Of a stretch of 64,000 nucleotides of DNA, positions 7,512-15,532 are shown piece by piece (within the stretch, counting starts at the first letter, position 1; the number at the start of each line of letters is the position of its first letter). The position numbers and the translations under genes are program-made. Source of the stretch: Methylophilus sp. QUAN (GTDB taxonomy: Bacteria > Pseudomonadota > Gammaproteobacteria > Burkholderiales > Methylophilaceae); the NCBI RefSeq assembly GCF_015354445.1, contig NZ_JADKYT010000001.1, forward strand, positions 1,054,001 to 1,118,000, written 5' to 3'. The notes under the pieces were generated by a model. It had not been told where the DNA came from. It worked only from the letters and a program-made list of their open reading frames with translations, and ran no database searches.

Positions 7512-7581
7512 GCTCAAAGCGCCTTTAGCCGCATTGAGCCCACTGTTCTTTGTATTAGAAGCAGGCATCCGCCGCCAGTAA
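7507..7581 (+). pseudogene. Quinol monooxygenase-like (ABM) gene, 3' part
   Basis: Codons from GAA (7507) to the stop TAA (7579-7581) read E-KLKAPLAAL...AGIRRQ, the typical C-terminus of putative quinol monooxygenases (family endings of the type ELETGFRR). Joined to the 5' part ending at 1681 with one copy of GAAAA, it restores an uninterrupted frame. It is followed within 22 bases by a bidirectional terminator shared with the pst operon, which is where the end of an intact gene would be expected. Confidence 0.82.
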
Positions 7582-7600
7582 GTATGGCTGCATAGCAATA

Positions 7601-7629
7601 AAAAAACGCCACATAGTGTGGCGTTTTTT
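7601..7629. terminator. Bidirectional intrinsic terminator (pst operon / ABM gene)
   Basis: AACGCCACA, a 3-base loop and TGTGGCGTT, with A and T runs on both sides so that it can act in both directions. It ends the pst operon on the minus strand (pstB stop at 7645) and, before the island inserted, would have ended the ABM gene on the plus strand (stop at 7581). Confidence 0.88.
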
Positions 7630-7644
7630 ATTCGAGCTTTTACA

Positions 7645-8424
7645 TTAACCAAACTTGCCGGTAATGTAATCTTCGGTTTCTTTACGGCCCGGATTGGTGA
7701 AGATTTTGTCGGTATCGTCATACTCGATCAACTCACCCAGGTACATATACGCGGTGTAGTCGGATACGCGCGCTGCCTGTTGCATATTGTGCGTTACCAC
7801 CAAGATCGTCAGCTTGCTGCGTAACTCGACCATCAGCTCTTCAATGTTAGCGGTCGCAATCGGGTCTAGGGCTGAAGTGGGCTCGTCAAACAGCATGATT
7901 TCCGGGTCAGTGGCCAAGGCGCGGGCAATACACAAACGTTGTTGCTGGCCGCCGGACAGGTTAAATGCCAGGTCGTGTAAGCGGTCTTTGACTTCGTTCC
8001 ACAACGCCGCACCTTTAAGTGCTTCTTCTACCTTGTCGTCCATGATGCGCTTGTTGTTTTCACCACGTACGCGCAGGCCATAAGCCACGTTTTCGTAGAT
8101 GGACTTTGGAAACGGGTTAGGTTTCTGGAACACCATGCTGATACGCATGCGTACTTCAATCGGGTCTACACCTGAATCCAGCACATTGGTGTTGTCCGGG
8201 TGCATCACAATCTCGCCCTGGTATTTATTGCCAGGATATAAATCGTGCATACGGTTAAAACAGCGCAGGAAGGTAGATTTTCCGCAACCGGATGGGCCAA
8301 TCAGCGCCGTGATTTTGTTTTCATACAAAGGCATGGAGATGCCTTTGAGTGCGCGTGCGCCGTTGCTATAAAAAAAGTTTAAATCGCGTGCTTCGGCTTT
8401 TATTGCAGTTGTGACAGTGGCCAT
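7645..8424 (-). CDS. pstB: Phosphate ABC transporter ATP-binding protein PstB
   Basis: 259-residue ATPase that powers high-affinity phosphate import by PstSCA at the inner membrane. Walker [10 protein letters not shown] at 43-51, ABC signature LSGGQQQR at 156-163 and Walker B with LMLFDE around 175-181 followed by the PTSALDP D-loop. Length is normal. It is the last gene of pstSCAB; 25 bases separate it from pstA. No phoU follows in the window: the operon ends at the hairpin at 7601-7629. Confidence 0.97.
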   Translation of the reverse strand: MATVTTAIKAEARDLNFFYSNGARALKGISMPLYENKITALIGPSGCGKSTFLRCFNRMHDLYPGNKYQGEIVMHPDNTNVLDSGVDPIEVRMRISMVFQKPNPFPKSIYENVAYGLRVRGENNKRIMDDKVEEALKGAALWNEVKDRLHDLAFNLSGGQQQRLCIARALATDPEIMLFDEPTSALDPIATANIEELMVELRSKLTILVVTHNMQQAARVSDYTAYMYLGELIEYDDTDKIFTNPGRKETEDYITGKFG

Positions 8425-8449
8425 GGAGTTTCCTAAATCTTATGTGGCA

Positions 8450-9388
8450 TTACCATTTAATATTTTTACGAATTTTGTAGCGCAACCAGATGGCTGCACC
8501 GTTCATTAACAGCGTGACAACGATAATCAGTGCACCGGTGGCAGCCGCATTGACATGGAATGCATGATCAGGACGCGACAACCAGTTAAACATTTGAATC
8601 GGCATCACAGTAAAGCCTGAAGACAGCCATTCAAAGTTGAGAAATGGTGGTTCAGTTGTGATCGGGCTTGGTGGCAAAAAGGCGATAAACGTCAGTGCAC
8701 CAATGGTAATAATCGGCGCAGTTTCACCCAGGGCGCGTGCCATGCCGATAATGATACCGGTCAGGATGCCGCCGTAAGAGTATTTGAACACGTGATCGTA
8801 AACGACTTGCCATTTGGTTGCACCGACGCCATAAGCGGCTTCGCGGATAGACACCGGGATGGCGCGGATGGCCTCACGGGTCGAGACAATGACAATCGGC
8901 AGAATGAGCAGGCCCAAGGTTAAACCGGCGGTCAGAATGCTTTGGCCGAAGTCCAGCATGTAGACAAACAAGCCCAGTGCCAGCAAGCCGTAAATAATGG
9001 ATGGCACGCCAGCCAGGTTAGACACGTTGATTTCAATCAGGTCGGTAAACCAGTTTTTTGGTGCGTATTCTTCCAGGTATAAGCCGGCCGCGACACCAAT
9101 TGGTACGGCGGTCAAAAACGTGACAGACATTACTAGTAAAGAACCTACCCAGGCAGACAGTAGACCGGCGCGGCCAGCACGGCGCGAAGGAAATTCAGTT
9201 AAAAAATCCAGGTTGAATTTTGGATGTCCATCAGCGATCAATTGCCAGAACAGCAACATCAGTGTCATTAAACCCAGCATCAGGCAAATCAGACCCAGGG
9301 TGGCAAACAGTGTGTCATTGCGCTTGTGGCGTTTAATCATGGCGCGGACATCGGCCAGATTTTCGAGGACAGAAGCTTTATGTTCCAT
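8450..9388 (-). CDS. pstA: Phosphate ABC transporter permease PstA
   Basis: 312-residue inner-membrane permease forming the phosphate channel with PstC. A long cytoplasmic N-terminus is followed by about six transmembrane segments. The permease EAA-type loop is seen around VGATKWQVVYDHV, then GGILTGIIIGMARALGETAPI, which is typical of PstA. It lies between pstC (79-base gap) and pstB (25-base gap) on the minus strand. Confidence 0.96.
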   Translation of the reverse strand: MEHKASVLENLADVRAMIKRHKRNDTLFATLGLICLMLGLMTLMLLFWQLIADGHPKFNLDFLTEFPSRRAGRAGLLSAWVGSLLVMSVTFLTAVPIGVAAGLYLEEYAPKNWFTDLIEINVSNLAGVPSIIYGLLALGLFVYMLDFGQSILTAGLTLGLLILPIVIVSTREAIRAIPVSIREAAYGVGATKWQVVYDHVFKYSYGGILTGIIIGMARALGETAPIITIGALTFIAFLPPSPITTEPPFLNFEWLSSGFTVMPIQMFNWLSRPDHAFHVNAAATGALIIVVTLLMNGAAIWLRYKIRKNIKW

Positions 9389-9467
9389 GGTGTGTTATTT
9401 CCGCATTGGCCAGTAGTCTGGCTACTGGCAGTGTATGGTGGTTATATGTCAGTAATGAGACAGTTTA

Positions 9468-10409
9468 TTAGTAGCTTTCGCGGTATTTTTTGCGTACCCA
9501 GTGACCAAAAATATTGAATGACAGTGTCATCGCCATCAATACCAAGCCTGCAGCAAAAATACTTTGGTAACCAATGCTGCCATGCGGCAAATCACCCATG
9601 GCGACTTGTACGATATACGCAGTAATAGTCGCTGCACTATCCAGTGGGTTAAAGGTCAGGTTAGGTTGCTGACCAGCGGCAATTGCCACCACCATGGTTT
9701 CGCCCACTGCACGAGAAATCGCCAGGATATAAGCAGCCACAATGCCGGAAATCGCTGCTGGTGTGACCACTTTAATGGCTGTCTGGAAGCGCGTCGCACC
9801 CATGGCGTAAGAGCCTTCACGCATACTCATCGGTACGGCGCGCATGGCATCTTCAGACATGGAAGCAATGTACGGAATAATCATGATGCCCATCACAATA
9901 CCGGCACCCAGCATGTTGAAGCTCGGCAGGTCAGGGTAGATGCTTTGCAGCAAAGGTGTGACAAAAAACAGGGCGAAATAGCCAAACACCACAGTAGGTA
10001 CACCGACCAGGAGTTCCAGGATAGGCTTGATGATTTCGCGCGTTTTGTGTGAAGCGAATTCAGACAGAAAAATGGCTGAAATGGTACCAATTGGCACGGC
10101 AACTGCCAGTGCAATAGCCGAGGTGGTCAAGGTGCCGGATACCAGCGGCATAATGCCGTAGTGCGCATCTTCAAATAAGGGCGTCCATTGCGTGTCTGTA
10201 AAAAACTCGATGACGGACACTGTTTTGAAAAAACTCAGCGATTCGTACAGCAACACGCCGACAATGGCAAATGTGGTGGCGACAGCGACCAGGGCTGCCA
10301 TCATCAGGATCAGTTCAATAATCCGCTCTTTGACATTGCGGCGGATATTTTTCGCCAGTCTGGGGCTGATGGTCAGTTGCACGGGAGCTTGCATTGCTTG
10401 GGTCGCCAT
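9468..10409 (-). CDS. pstC: Phosphate ABC transporter permease PstC
   Basis: 313-residue inner-membrane permease with about six transmembrane segments. Typical elements are the loop MGATRFQTAIKVVTPAAISG and the motif ISRAVGETMVVAIAAGQQP. First of the three membrane/ATPase genes after pstS. An intrinsic terminator lies between pstS and this gene, so its transcription probably depends on partial read-through or its own promoter. Confidence 0.96.
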   Translation of the reverse strand: MATQAMQAPVQLTISPRLAKNIRRNVKERIIELILMMAALVAVATTFAIVGVLLYESLSFFKTVSVIEFFTDTQWTPLFEDAHYGIMPLVSGTLTTSAIALAVAVPIGTISAIFLSEFASHKTREIIKPILELLVGVPTVVFGYFALFFVTPLLQSIYPDLPSFNMLGAGIVMGIMIIPYIASMSEDAMRAVPMSMREGSYAMGATRFQTAIKVVTPAAISGIVAAYILAISRAVGETMVVAIAAGQQPNLTFNPLDSAATITAYIVQVAMGDLPHGSIGYQSIFAAGLVLMAMTLSFNIFGHWVRKKYRESY

Positions 10410-10500
10410 AGTGTGTTGATCTTTTACTAATGATCAAGAGTATTGATCTGCCAGGGAAGAATTTTAGCGGATAATCCGCAGTTCAGGCCGAGTCATCACT

Positions 10501-10529
10501 AAAAAAGGGGCATTGCAGCCCCTTTTTTA
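10501..10529 (-). terminator. Intrinsic terminator between pstS and pstC
   Basis: Stem AAAAAAGGGGC / GCCCCTTTTTT, with loop ATTGCA, four bases beyond the pstS stop codon. With T runs in both orientations it should end most pstS transcripts and so set a high ratio of binding protein to permease. Confidence 0.82.
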
Positions 10530-10532
10530 TGA

Positions 10533-11528
10533 TTACTTGATGCGGGATAACAAGTCAGTAATCTTGATGCCGACTTCTGAGGTCCCGTTAAAGCCAGTGC
10601 CTGGTTTCATCGCCTTGAAGTGTTCTTTCACGGCAGTGTAATCTGCTTTTGGCAGTGGCACATATTTCACTTCTTTCACCAGTTCTGGCGCATTTTCCAG
10701 ATAGTAGTTCACGAAAGCTTTGATCTCTGGTTTGAATGCTGCAGAAGTAGCATTCACGTAAATGAACAGCGGGCGTGACAGTGGTTGATAGGTACCATCC
10801 ATCACAGTCGCTTCGGATGGCAACACCGGTTTACCACCTTCTTTAGCCACTACAGGGACCGCTTTCAGCTTGTCCGTGTTTTCCAGGTAGTAAGCCAGGC
10901 CGAAGTAGGCCATGCCGCCTGCGTTACCGGCTACGCCTTGTACCAATACGTTGTCATCTTCTGATGGTGTGTAGTCTGTGCGGCTGGATTTTGCTTTGCC
11001 GTTAACTGCTTCGGTGAAGTAGTCAAAAGTACCAGAAGCGGTGCCTGGACCGTACAAGTTAATTGGCTTGTCTGGGTAAGTCGCATTCACTTCTTTCCAG
11101 CTTTTCACTTTGGAGCCTGGCTCCCAGATTTTTTTCAGTTCTGCGACGGTGATTTGTTTCACCCAGTCGTTTTTACCGTTCACGACTACGGTCAATGCAT
11201 CGTAAGCGATAGGCAGTTCAATAAACTGTACGCCGCCTTCTTTACACGCATCGATTTCTTTTTGTGAAATAGGGCGGGAAGCATCCGAAATATCAGTTTC
11301 GCCACGGCAGAACTTCTTAAAGCCGCCGCCAGTACCGGATTCGCCGACAGTGACCTTCACGCCTTTAGCGCGTTGGAATTCTTCAGCCACGGCCTCGGTA
11401 ATCGGGTAAACCGTGCTGGAACCATCAATCTTGATGATTTTGTCCGCAGCCGCTGCTGAGTGCGCGAAGCTAAATGCCTGAACGATCAGACCGGCCATTA
11501 AAGTATTGCGGAACAAACGGGTTTTCAT
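10533..11528 (-). CDS. pstS: Periplasmic phosphate-binding protein PstS
   Basis: 331 residues with a Sec signal peptide (cleavage probably after AHSAAAA, about residue 27). Phosphate-contacting motifs of the family are present: [42 protein letters not shown] (read in parts) and [13 protein letters not shown]. It captures phosphate in the periplasm and delivers it to PstCA. AGGAG precedes the ATG. A PhoB-type box lies 60-77 bases upstream of the start. Confidence 0.97.
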   Translation of the reverse strand: MKTRLFRNTLMAGLIVQAFSFAHSAAAADKIIKIDGSSTVYPITEAVAEEFQRAKGVKVTVGESGTGGGFKKFCRGETDISDASRPISQKEIDACKEGGVQFIELPIAYDALTVVVNGKNDWVKQITVAELKKIWEPGSKVKSWKEVNATYPDKPINLYGPGTASGTFDYFTEAVNGKAKSSRTDYTPSEDDNVLVQGVAGNAGGMAYFGLAYYLENTDKLKAVPVVAKEGGKPVLPSEATVMDGTYQPLSRPLFIYVNATSAAFKPEIKAFVNYYLENAPELVKEVKYVPLPKADYTAVKEHFKAMKPGTGFNGTSEVGIKITDLLSRIK

Positions 11529-11587
11529 CTATACACTCCTGTGTTTGGTGTTGTCTGTTGTGATGCACGAAATCATAAAAACTTAAT

Positions 11588-11605
11588 ATGACAGAAATGT
11601 GACAA
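11588..11605 (-). promoter_or_regulatory. Pho box upstream of pstS
   Basis: On the minus strand: TTGTCAC, 4 bases, CTGTCAT. This is the two 7-base direct repeats at an 11-base period recognised by PhoB. It is placed correctly to drive pstS under phosphate starvation. Confidence 0.82.
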
Positions 11606-11610
11606 AAAAT

Positions 11611-11637
11611 AAAAAAGGCGCAGTCTGCGCCCTTTTT
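11611..11637 (-). terminator. Intrinsic terminator after pitA
   Basis: GGCGCA / TGCGCC stem flanked by A and T runs, 14 bases after the pitA stop. It separates the DUF47-pitA unit from the pstS promoter region. Confidence 0.8.
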
Positions 11638-11651
11638 ATCGTTGATTTTCC

Positions 11652-12653
11652 TTACAGCAAGCTTTCACCAATATGGTAGGCAATGGCGGCCATGATGGCG
11701 GCGCAAGGGATGGTCAGCACCCAGGCCCAGACGATGCGGGAAGCCAGTCCCCAGCGTACAGCCGTCATGCGGCGTGATAGGCCGACACCGACAATCGCAC
11801 CGGTAATGGTATGGGTGGTTGAGACCGGAATGCCTAAACTGGTCGCCAGGAATAAGGCAATTGAACCTGACGTTTGCGCGGCAAAGCCACCCGTGGGCCG
11901 AATTTTGGTAATGCCCATGCCCATGGTGCGCACAATACGCCAGCCACCAAACAGCGTGCCCAGGCCCATCGCCAGTTGGCATGAAATCACCACCCAGAAC
12001 GGGACGTGAAAGTCACCGTGCAGATAGCCATTGGCAAACAGCAACACAGTGATGATGCCCATGGTTTTTTGCGCATCGTTGGCGCCATGGCCCAGGCTGA
12101 ATAATGAAGATGAGATAAATTGTAGCTTGTTAAACCGGCTTTCGATTTTATAGGGCGATGATTTTTGAAACACCCACATAATGCCAATTGACAGCAGCAG
12201 TGCCAGTATCATGCCAAACAGTGGCGACAGGATAATGGCGATGCCGGTACTGATCAACTTGCTGCCTAAAATCACGCCTTTGGTGCCAGAATGTGCCATG
12301 CCTGCGCCAATCAGGCCGCCAATCAGTGCGTGAGATGAAGAAGAGGGGATGCCGAACCACCAGGTGATCACATTCCAGGCGATGGCGCCAAATAGCGCGC
12401 CAAAAATGACCGTGTTATTGACAATGTTGGGGTCAATAATGCCTTTGCCCACGGTGTCAGCCACGTGCAGGCCAAAAAACAAAAAAGCGACAAAGTTGAA
12501 AAAGGCAGCCCAGATCACGGCCGCCTGCGGGGTGAGTAAACGGGTGGACACCATGAGCGCAATCGAGTTGGCCGCATCGTGAAAACCGTTCATAAAGTCA
12601 AAAATCAGGGCGACGAAGACGAGCACCGCCATGACCAAAATCACATGATCCAT
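11652..12653 (-). CDS. pitA: Low-affinity inorganic phosphate transporter (PiT family)
   Basis: 333-residue inner-membrane symporter for (metal) phosphate. The duplicated PiT signature is visible: FDFMNGFHDAANSIA at the N-terminus and SLGHGANDAQKTMGII in the second half, each with the GxxDxxN-like core; about ten hydrophobic segments. It starts 9 bases after the DUF47 stop codon with an AGGA ribosome binding site, so the two form one operon. Phosphate or metal-phosphate specificity cannot be read directly. Confidence 0.94.
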   Translation of the reverse strand: MDHVILVMAVLVFVALIFDFMNGFHDAANSIALMVSTRLLTPQAAVIWAAFFNFVAFLFFGLHVADTVGKGIIDPNIVNNTVIFGALFGAIAWNVITWWFGIPSSSSHALIGGLIGAGMAHSGTKGVILGSKLISTGIAIILSPLFGMILALLLSIGIMWVFQKSSPYKIESRFNKLQFISSSLFSLGHGANDAQKTMGIITVLLFANGYLHGDFHVPFWVVISCQLAMGLGTLFGGWRIVRTMGMGITKIRPTGGFAAQTSGSIALFLATSLGIPVSTTHTITGAIVGVGLSRRMTAVRWGLASRIVWAWVLTIPCAAIMAAIAYHIGESLL

Positions 12654-12662
12654 GGCGGGTTC

Positions 12663-13319
12663 CTAAATACGCTCTAAGACGACGCCATGAATGACGTCGG
12701 CAACATCTTCACAGCTATCGACGGCTTCTTCAAACAGGTCATACAATTGTTTTGAGCGGATGAGTGTGCGCGCATCATGGTCTTCTTCAAACAGTCTGTG
12801 CATGCCTGAGCGCATGATATGGTCGGCTTCGCCTTCAATCTTGCTGATTTCTTCACAGGTGCGCAAAATACGCTCGGCATTTTTCATGTCGGACAGCATG
12901 TGCACTGCGTCCTGTACTTTTTCAGAGGCACGCAGCAGGATTTGCGCCAGCGCCACCATTTCTGGCGTGAATTTGCTGTTGCCGTAAATTTCGACGCTTT
13001 GTGGAATCGCTTCCATATAGTCGATGATGTCATCGAGTGCCATGGCCAGTTCGCGAATTTCGCGGCGGTCAAATGGCGTAATAAAGGTTTTATGCAAGGA
13101 CAGCAGAATTTCCTTGGTGTACTCATCTGCTTCAGACTCGATGTCGCGGATGTCAGAGAAATGTTTTTGAAAACTTGCCTGATCGACTTCTGCTGCCATC
13201 AGGGCCAGCACTTTGGAACCACGCACCGCACAATCGGCCAAACGGTTAAACAGTACAAAATAGTTATCGTTTCTGGGGCTGATTGCAGCCATGATGCGGC
13301 CAAAAGTGGCATTCGCCAT
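12663..13319 (-). CDS. DUF47 family PhoU-like protein, Pit accessory
   Basis: 218-residue all-helical protein of the DUF47/YkaA family, related to PhoU. Members are usually encoded directly before a pit gene and are thought to modulate Pit transport; that is family knowledge. Helical repeats with acidic metal-binding-type motifs are seen (ESEADEYTKEIL, KIEGEADHIM, DSCEDVADVIHGVVLE). GGGAG precedes the ATG. It is transcribed divergently from prfB with three TTGTCAC-type repeats in its upstream region. Confidence 0.9.
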   Translation of the reverse strand: MANATFGRIMAAISPRNDNYFVLFNRLADCAVRGSKVLALMAAEVDQASFQKHFSDIRDIESEADEYTKEILLSLHKTFITPFDRREIRELAMALDDIIDYMEAIPQSVEIYGNSKFTPEMVALAQILLRASEKVQDAVHMLSDMKNAERILRTCEEISKIEGEADHIMRSGMHRLFEEDHDARTLIRSKQLYDLFEEAVDSCEDVADVIHGVVLERI

Positions 13320-13348
13320 TGGGTACTCCCTAGTGGTTTCAAAGTTTT

Positions 13349-13389
13349 GTGACAGGGATTTTACTATTTTGTGACAATGTTTGTGACAA
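13349..13389 (-). promoter_or_regulatory. PhoB-type repeats upstream of DUF47-pitA
   Basis: Three minus-strand repeats: TTGTCAC at 13383-13389, TTGTCAC at 13371-13377 and CTGTCAC at 13349-13355. Start-to-start distances are 12 and 22 bases; the second equals two Pho-box periods of 11. The 12-base period departs from the consensus, so the call is tentative. Confidence 0.5.
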
Positions 13390-13452
13390 AAATCTGTATC
13401 TGAAATGGAATACCAGGCATGTTTTGGCGCTGAATCGGGGTTTTAGCTGCGG

Positions 13453-13458
13453 TATAAT
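13453..13458 (+). promoter_or_regulatory. -10 hexamer of prfB promoter
   Basis: Perfect TATAAT 32 bases before the prfB start. I do not see a good -35 at 16-18 bases distance, so only the -10 is called. Confidence 0.5.
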
Positions 13459-13489
13459 AGCGGTTTTTACACAATTTAAAATCAATCAC

Positions 13490-14594
13490 ATGGAAGCAGA
13501 ACAACTAAATGCCATCGCCAATGCGTTGAGCGATTTGACCCAACGTCACCATGCCCTCCGGGGGTATCTTTGACTACGAAAACAAAGAGCAACGTTTAGC
13601 CGAAGTCAACGGCCTGCTTGAAGATCCTAAAGTCTGGGATGACGCCGAAAAAGCGCAAAAGCTGGGCAAGGAAAAACGCATGCTGGAAACCGTGGTCACT
13701 ACACTGGATGCTGTCGCCCAATCGCTGACGGACAGCCAGGAATTGTTTGACATGGCACGCGAAGAAAACGACGACGATACGCTGCTGAGCGTGAATGAGG
13801 ACGTGCAAAAGGTTGAAAAAACCATCGCCGAGATGGAATTTAAACGCATGTTTTCGCAGCCGATGGACGCCAATAACTGCTTTATTGAGTTCCAGTCTGG
13901 CAGTGGTGGCACTGAAGCGCAAGACTGGGCGGGCATGTTGCTGCGCATGTATTTGCGTTATGTGGAGCGCAAAGGCTTTACCGTAGAAGTGCTGGAAGAG
14001 TCCGAGGGGGATATTGCCGGTATTAAAGGCGCCTCTATCAAAGTCAGTGGCGATTATGCATTTGGTACTTTGCGTACCGAGAGCGGCGTCCATCGCTTGG
14101 TGCGTAAGTCCCCGTTTGATGCTAACTCCAAACGCCACACCAGTTTCGCCAGTGTGCAGATATTCCCTGAGGTGGATGATTCGATTGAAATCGAAATCAA
14201 CCCGGCGGATTTGCGCATTGATACCTACCGTGCCAGTGGCGCCGGTGGCCAGCATATTAACAAGACCGACTCCGCGGTGCGTATTACCCACTTGCCAACG
14301 GGTGTTGTCGTGCAATGCCAGAATGACCGTTCACAGCATAGAAACAAAGAAGAAGCGATGAATATGCTGAAAGGGGCGTTGTATAACCTGGAGCTGAGCA
14401 AACGCAACGAAGAAAAACAGGCGCTGGAAGATGCCAAAACCGATATTGGCTGGGGGCACCAGATCCGCAGTTACGTGTTGGACCAGGGCCGTATTAAAGA
14501 CCTGCGCACCAGCGTCGAGATCGGTAATACGCAAGGCGTGCTCGATGGCGACCTGGATCCATTTATTATGGAAAGCCTGAAGCAGGGGCTGTAA
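13490..14594 (+). CDS. prfB: Peptide chain release factor 2 (programmed +1 frameshift)
   Basis: Class I release factor that reads UGA and UAA. The first 27 codons ([16 protein letters not shown]...) run into an in-frame TGA at 13571-13573; skipping T13571 (+1) continues as [14 protein letters not shown], giving 367 residues, normal for RF2. The GGQ peptidyl-tRNA hydrolysis motif is at [13 protein letters not shown], near residue 250. The frameshift makes RF2 synthesis self-limiting, as known from E. coli. No clear Shine-Dalgarno is seen before the ATG at 13490. It is divergent from DUF47-pitA. Confidence 0.97.
13559..13574 (+). other. RF2 programmed frameshift site
   Basis: CGGGGGTATCTTTGAC: an internal Shine-Dalgarno-like GGGGG, then CTT TGA C, the classical slippery codon plus poor-context stop. 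When RF2 is scarce the ribosome slips from CTT to TTT and continues in the +1 frame. Confidence 0.95.
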
Positions 14595-14605
14595 TTTGAC
14601 CTAAT

Positions 14606-14635
14606 AAAAAAGGCAGCGATTTCGCTGCCTTTTTT
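14606..14635. terminator. Bidirectional intrinsic terminator (prfB / ychJ-like)
   Basis: 14 bp perfect stem AAAAAAGGCAGCGA / TCGCTGCCTTTTTT with a 2-base TT gap, between the convergent prfB and YchJ-family genes. Confidence 0.9.
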
Positions 14636-14648
14636 ATTGCCGGGTCAT

Positions 14649-15029
14649 TCAATCAACCTGCCCGTCAATATATAGCCATTGCCCACTTTCACGGCTAAAA
14701 CGGCTGTGCTCGGTTAATTGCTCTTTCTTCTGCTGGCCACTCTGGAAGGTCGCGACAAACTTCACGAACGCAGTATCCGCATCCACTTGCATATGCGACA
14801 GCACTTGCAGCTTCAACCATTTAATACCCTTGAGGTCCTCTTGCGTGAGGTTTGCTGGTCGGGTATTCGCATGCCAGGTGTGCAAGATATAGTCTGGTAA
14901 CTTCAGTGCATAAGCGCTGTAACGTGATCGCATCAGGCGTTCTGCATCTGGCGCGGCCAGTCCATGATGTAATGGCTGGCAGCAGTCGGTATAGGTTTTT
15001 CCGCTATAACAGGGACAGGCGTTCTTCAT
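14649..15029 (-). CDS. YchJ-family SEC-C motif protein
   Basis: 126 residues, UPF0225/YchJ family. The N-terminal zinc-binding SEC-C-like motif is CPCYSGKTYTDCC (residues 5-17), followed by the YchJ domain (AERLMRSRYSAYALKLPDYILHTW, in parts). Function unknown; a metal-binding, stress-related role is often assumed. It starts 3 bases after the ASCH gene stop, so both probably share a transcript with prfC. Confidence 0.88.
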   Translation of the reverse strand: MKNACPCYSGKTYTDCCQPLHHGLAAPDAERLMRSRYSAYALKLPDYILHTWHANTRPANLTQEDLKGIKWLKLQVLSHMQVDADTAFVKFVATFQSGQQKKEQLTEHSRFSRESGQWLYIDGQVD

Positions 15030-15032
15030 GGT

Positions 15033-15509
15033 TTAAAACAACTCCGCTTGTGCTGCAGGCGGCGCAGCCCGCAGTTGGTCGATATCAATTTCGAAAATCC
15101 CCAGCTTGCCAGCGCAGGGCATCAGCGGTAACGGTGTCGCCTGCGCAAATAAAAAACCGTAATACTCCTGATGCACACCACCAAAATGCGCGCGTTGTTC
15201 GCGGCTAATGCCTGCTGGTAATTCTCCGGGCTTGCTGCACAAAACCAGTTTGGCTATGCCAACGACGCCACCATACTCCAGTTTGTCCCTGTCCGGGATA
15301 GGGACGTCAGTATGGGCTTTGATGTAGTGGTAATACTCCTCATACAGGCCTTTGCTGGCGTGAATGAGCATGGGGCCGCGATATTGCGTGCCCCAGCTGC
15401 GGTCGTCTACCAGTAAGTAACCGTTGGCGATTAACCAGGCAAACGGTTGCTTGAACGATAGGGCCTTGATTTTTCCTGACGGGCGGCCAGGCTGCGCGAG
15501 CGTTGACAT
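15033..15509 (-). CDS. ASCH domain-containing protein
   Basis: 158 residues. The ASCH (PUA-like, RNA-binding type) fold is recognised from IKALSFKQPFAWLIANGY, DDRSWGTQYRGPMLIHASK and GGVVGIAKL. Such proteins are proposed to bind RNA or modified nucleotides; the exact role is unknown. It sits 23 bases after prfC and 3 bases before the YchJ gene, so a translation-related context is plausible but not proven. Confidence 0.82.
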   Translation of the reverse strand: MSTLAQPGRPSGKIKALSFKQPFAWLIANGYLLVDDRSWGTQYRGPMLIHASKGLYEEYYHYIKAHTDVPIPDRDKLEYGGVVGIAKLVLCSKPGELPAGISREQRAHFGGVHQEYYGFLFAQATPLPLMPCAGKLGIFEIDIDQLRAAPPAAQAELF

Positions 15510-15532
15510 GGTCTGGCCGTCACTGCTTCAGC

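Noticed and set aside
7416-7721. A 101-codon minus-strand open frame.
   Set aside because: It runs through the right inverted repeat, the ABM 3' fragment, the terminator and into pstB; no family resemblance.
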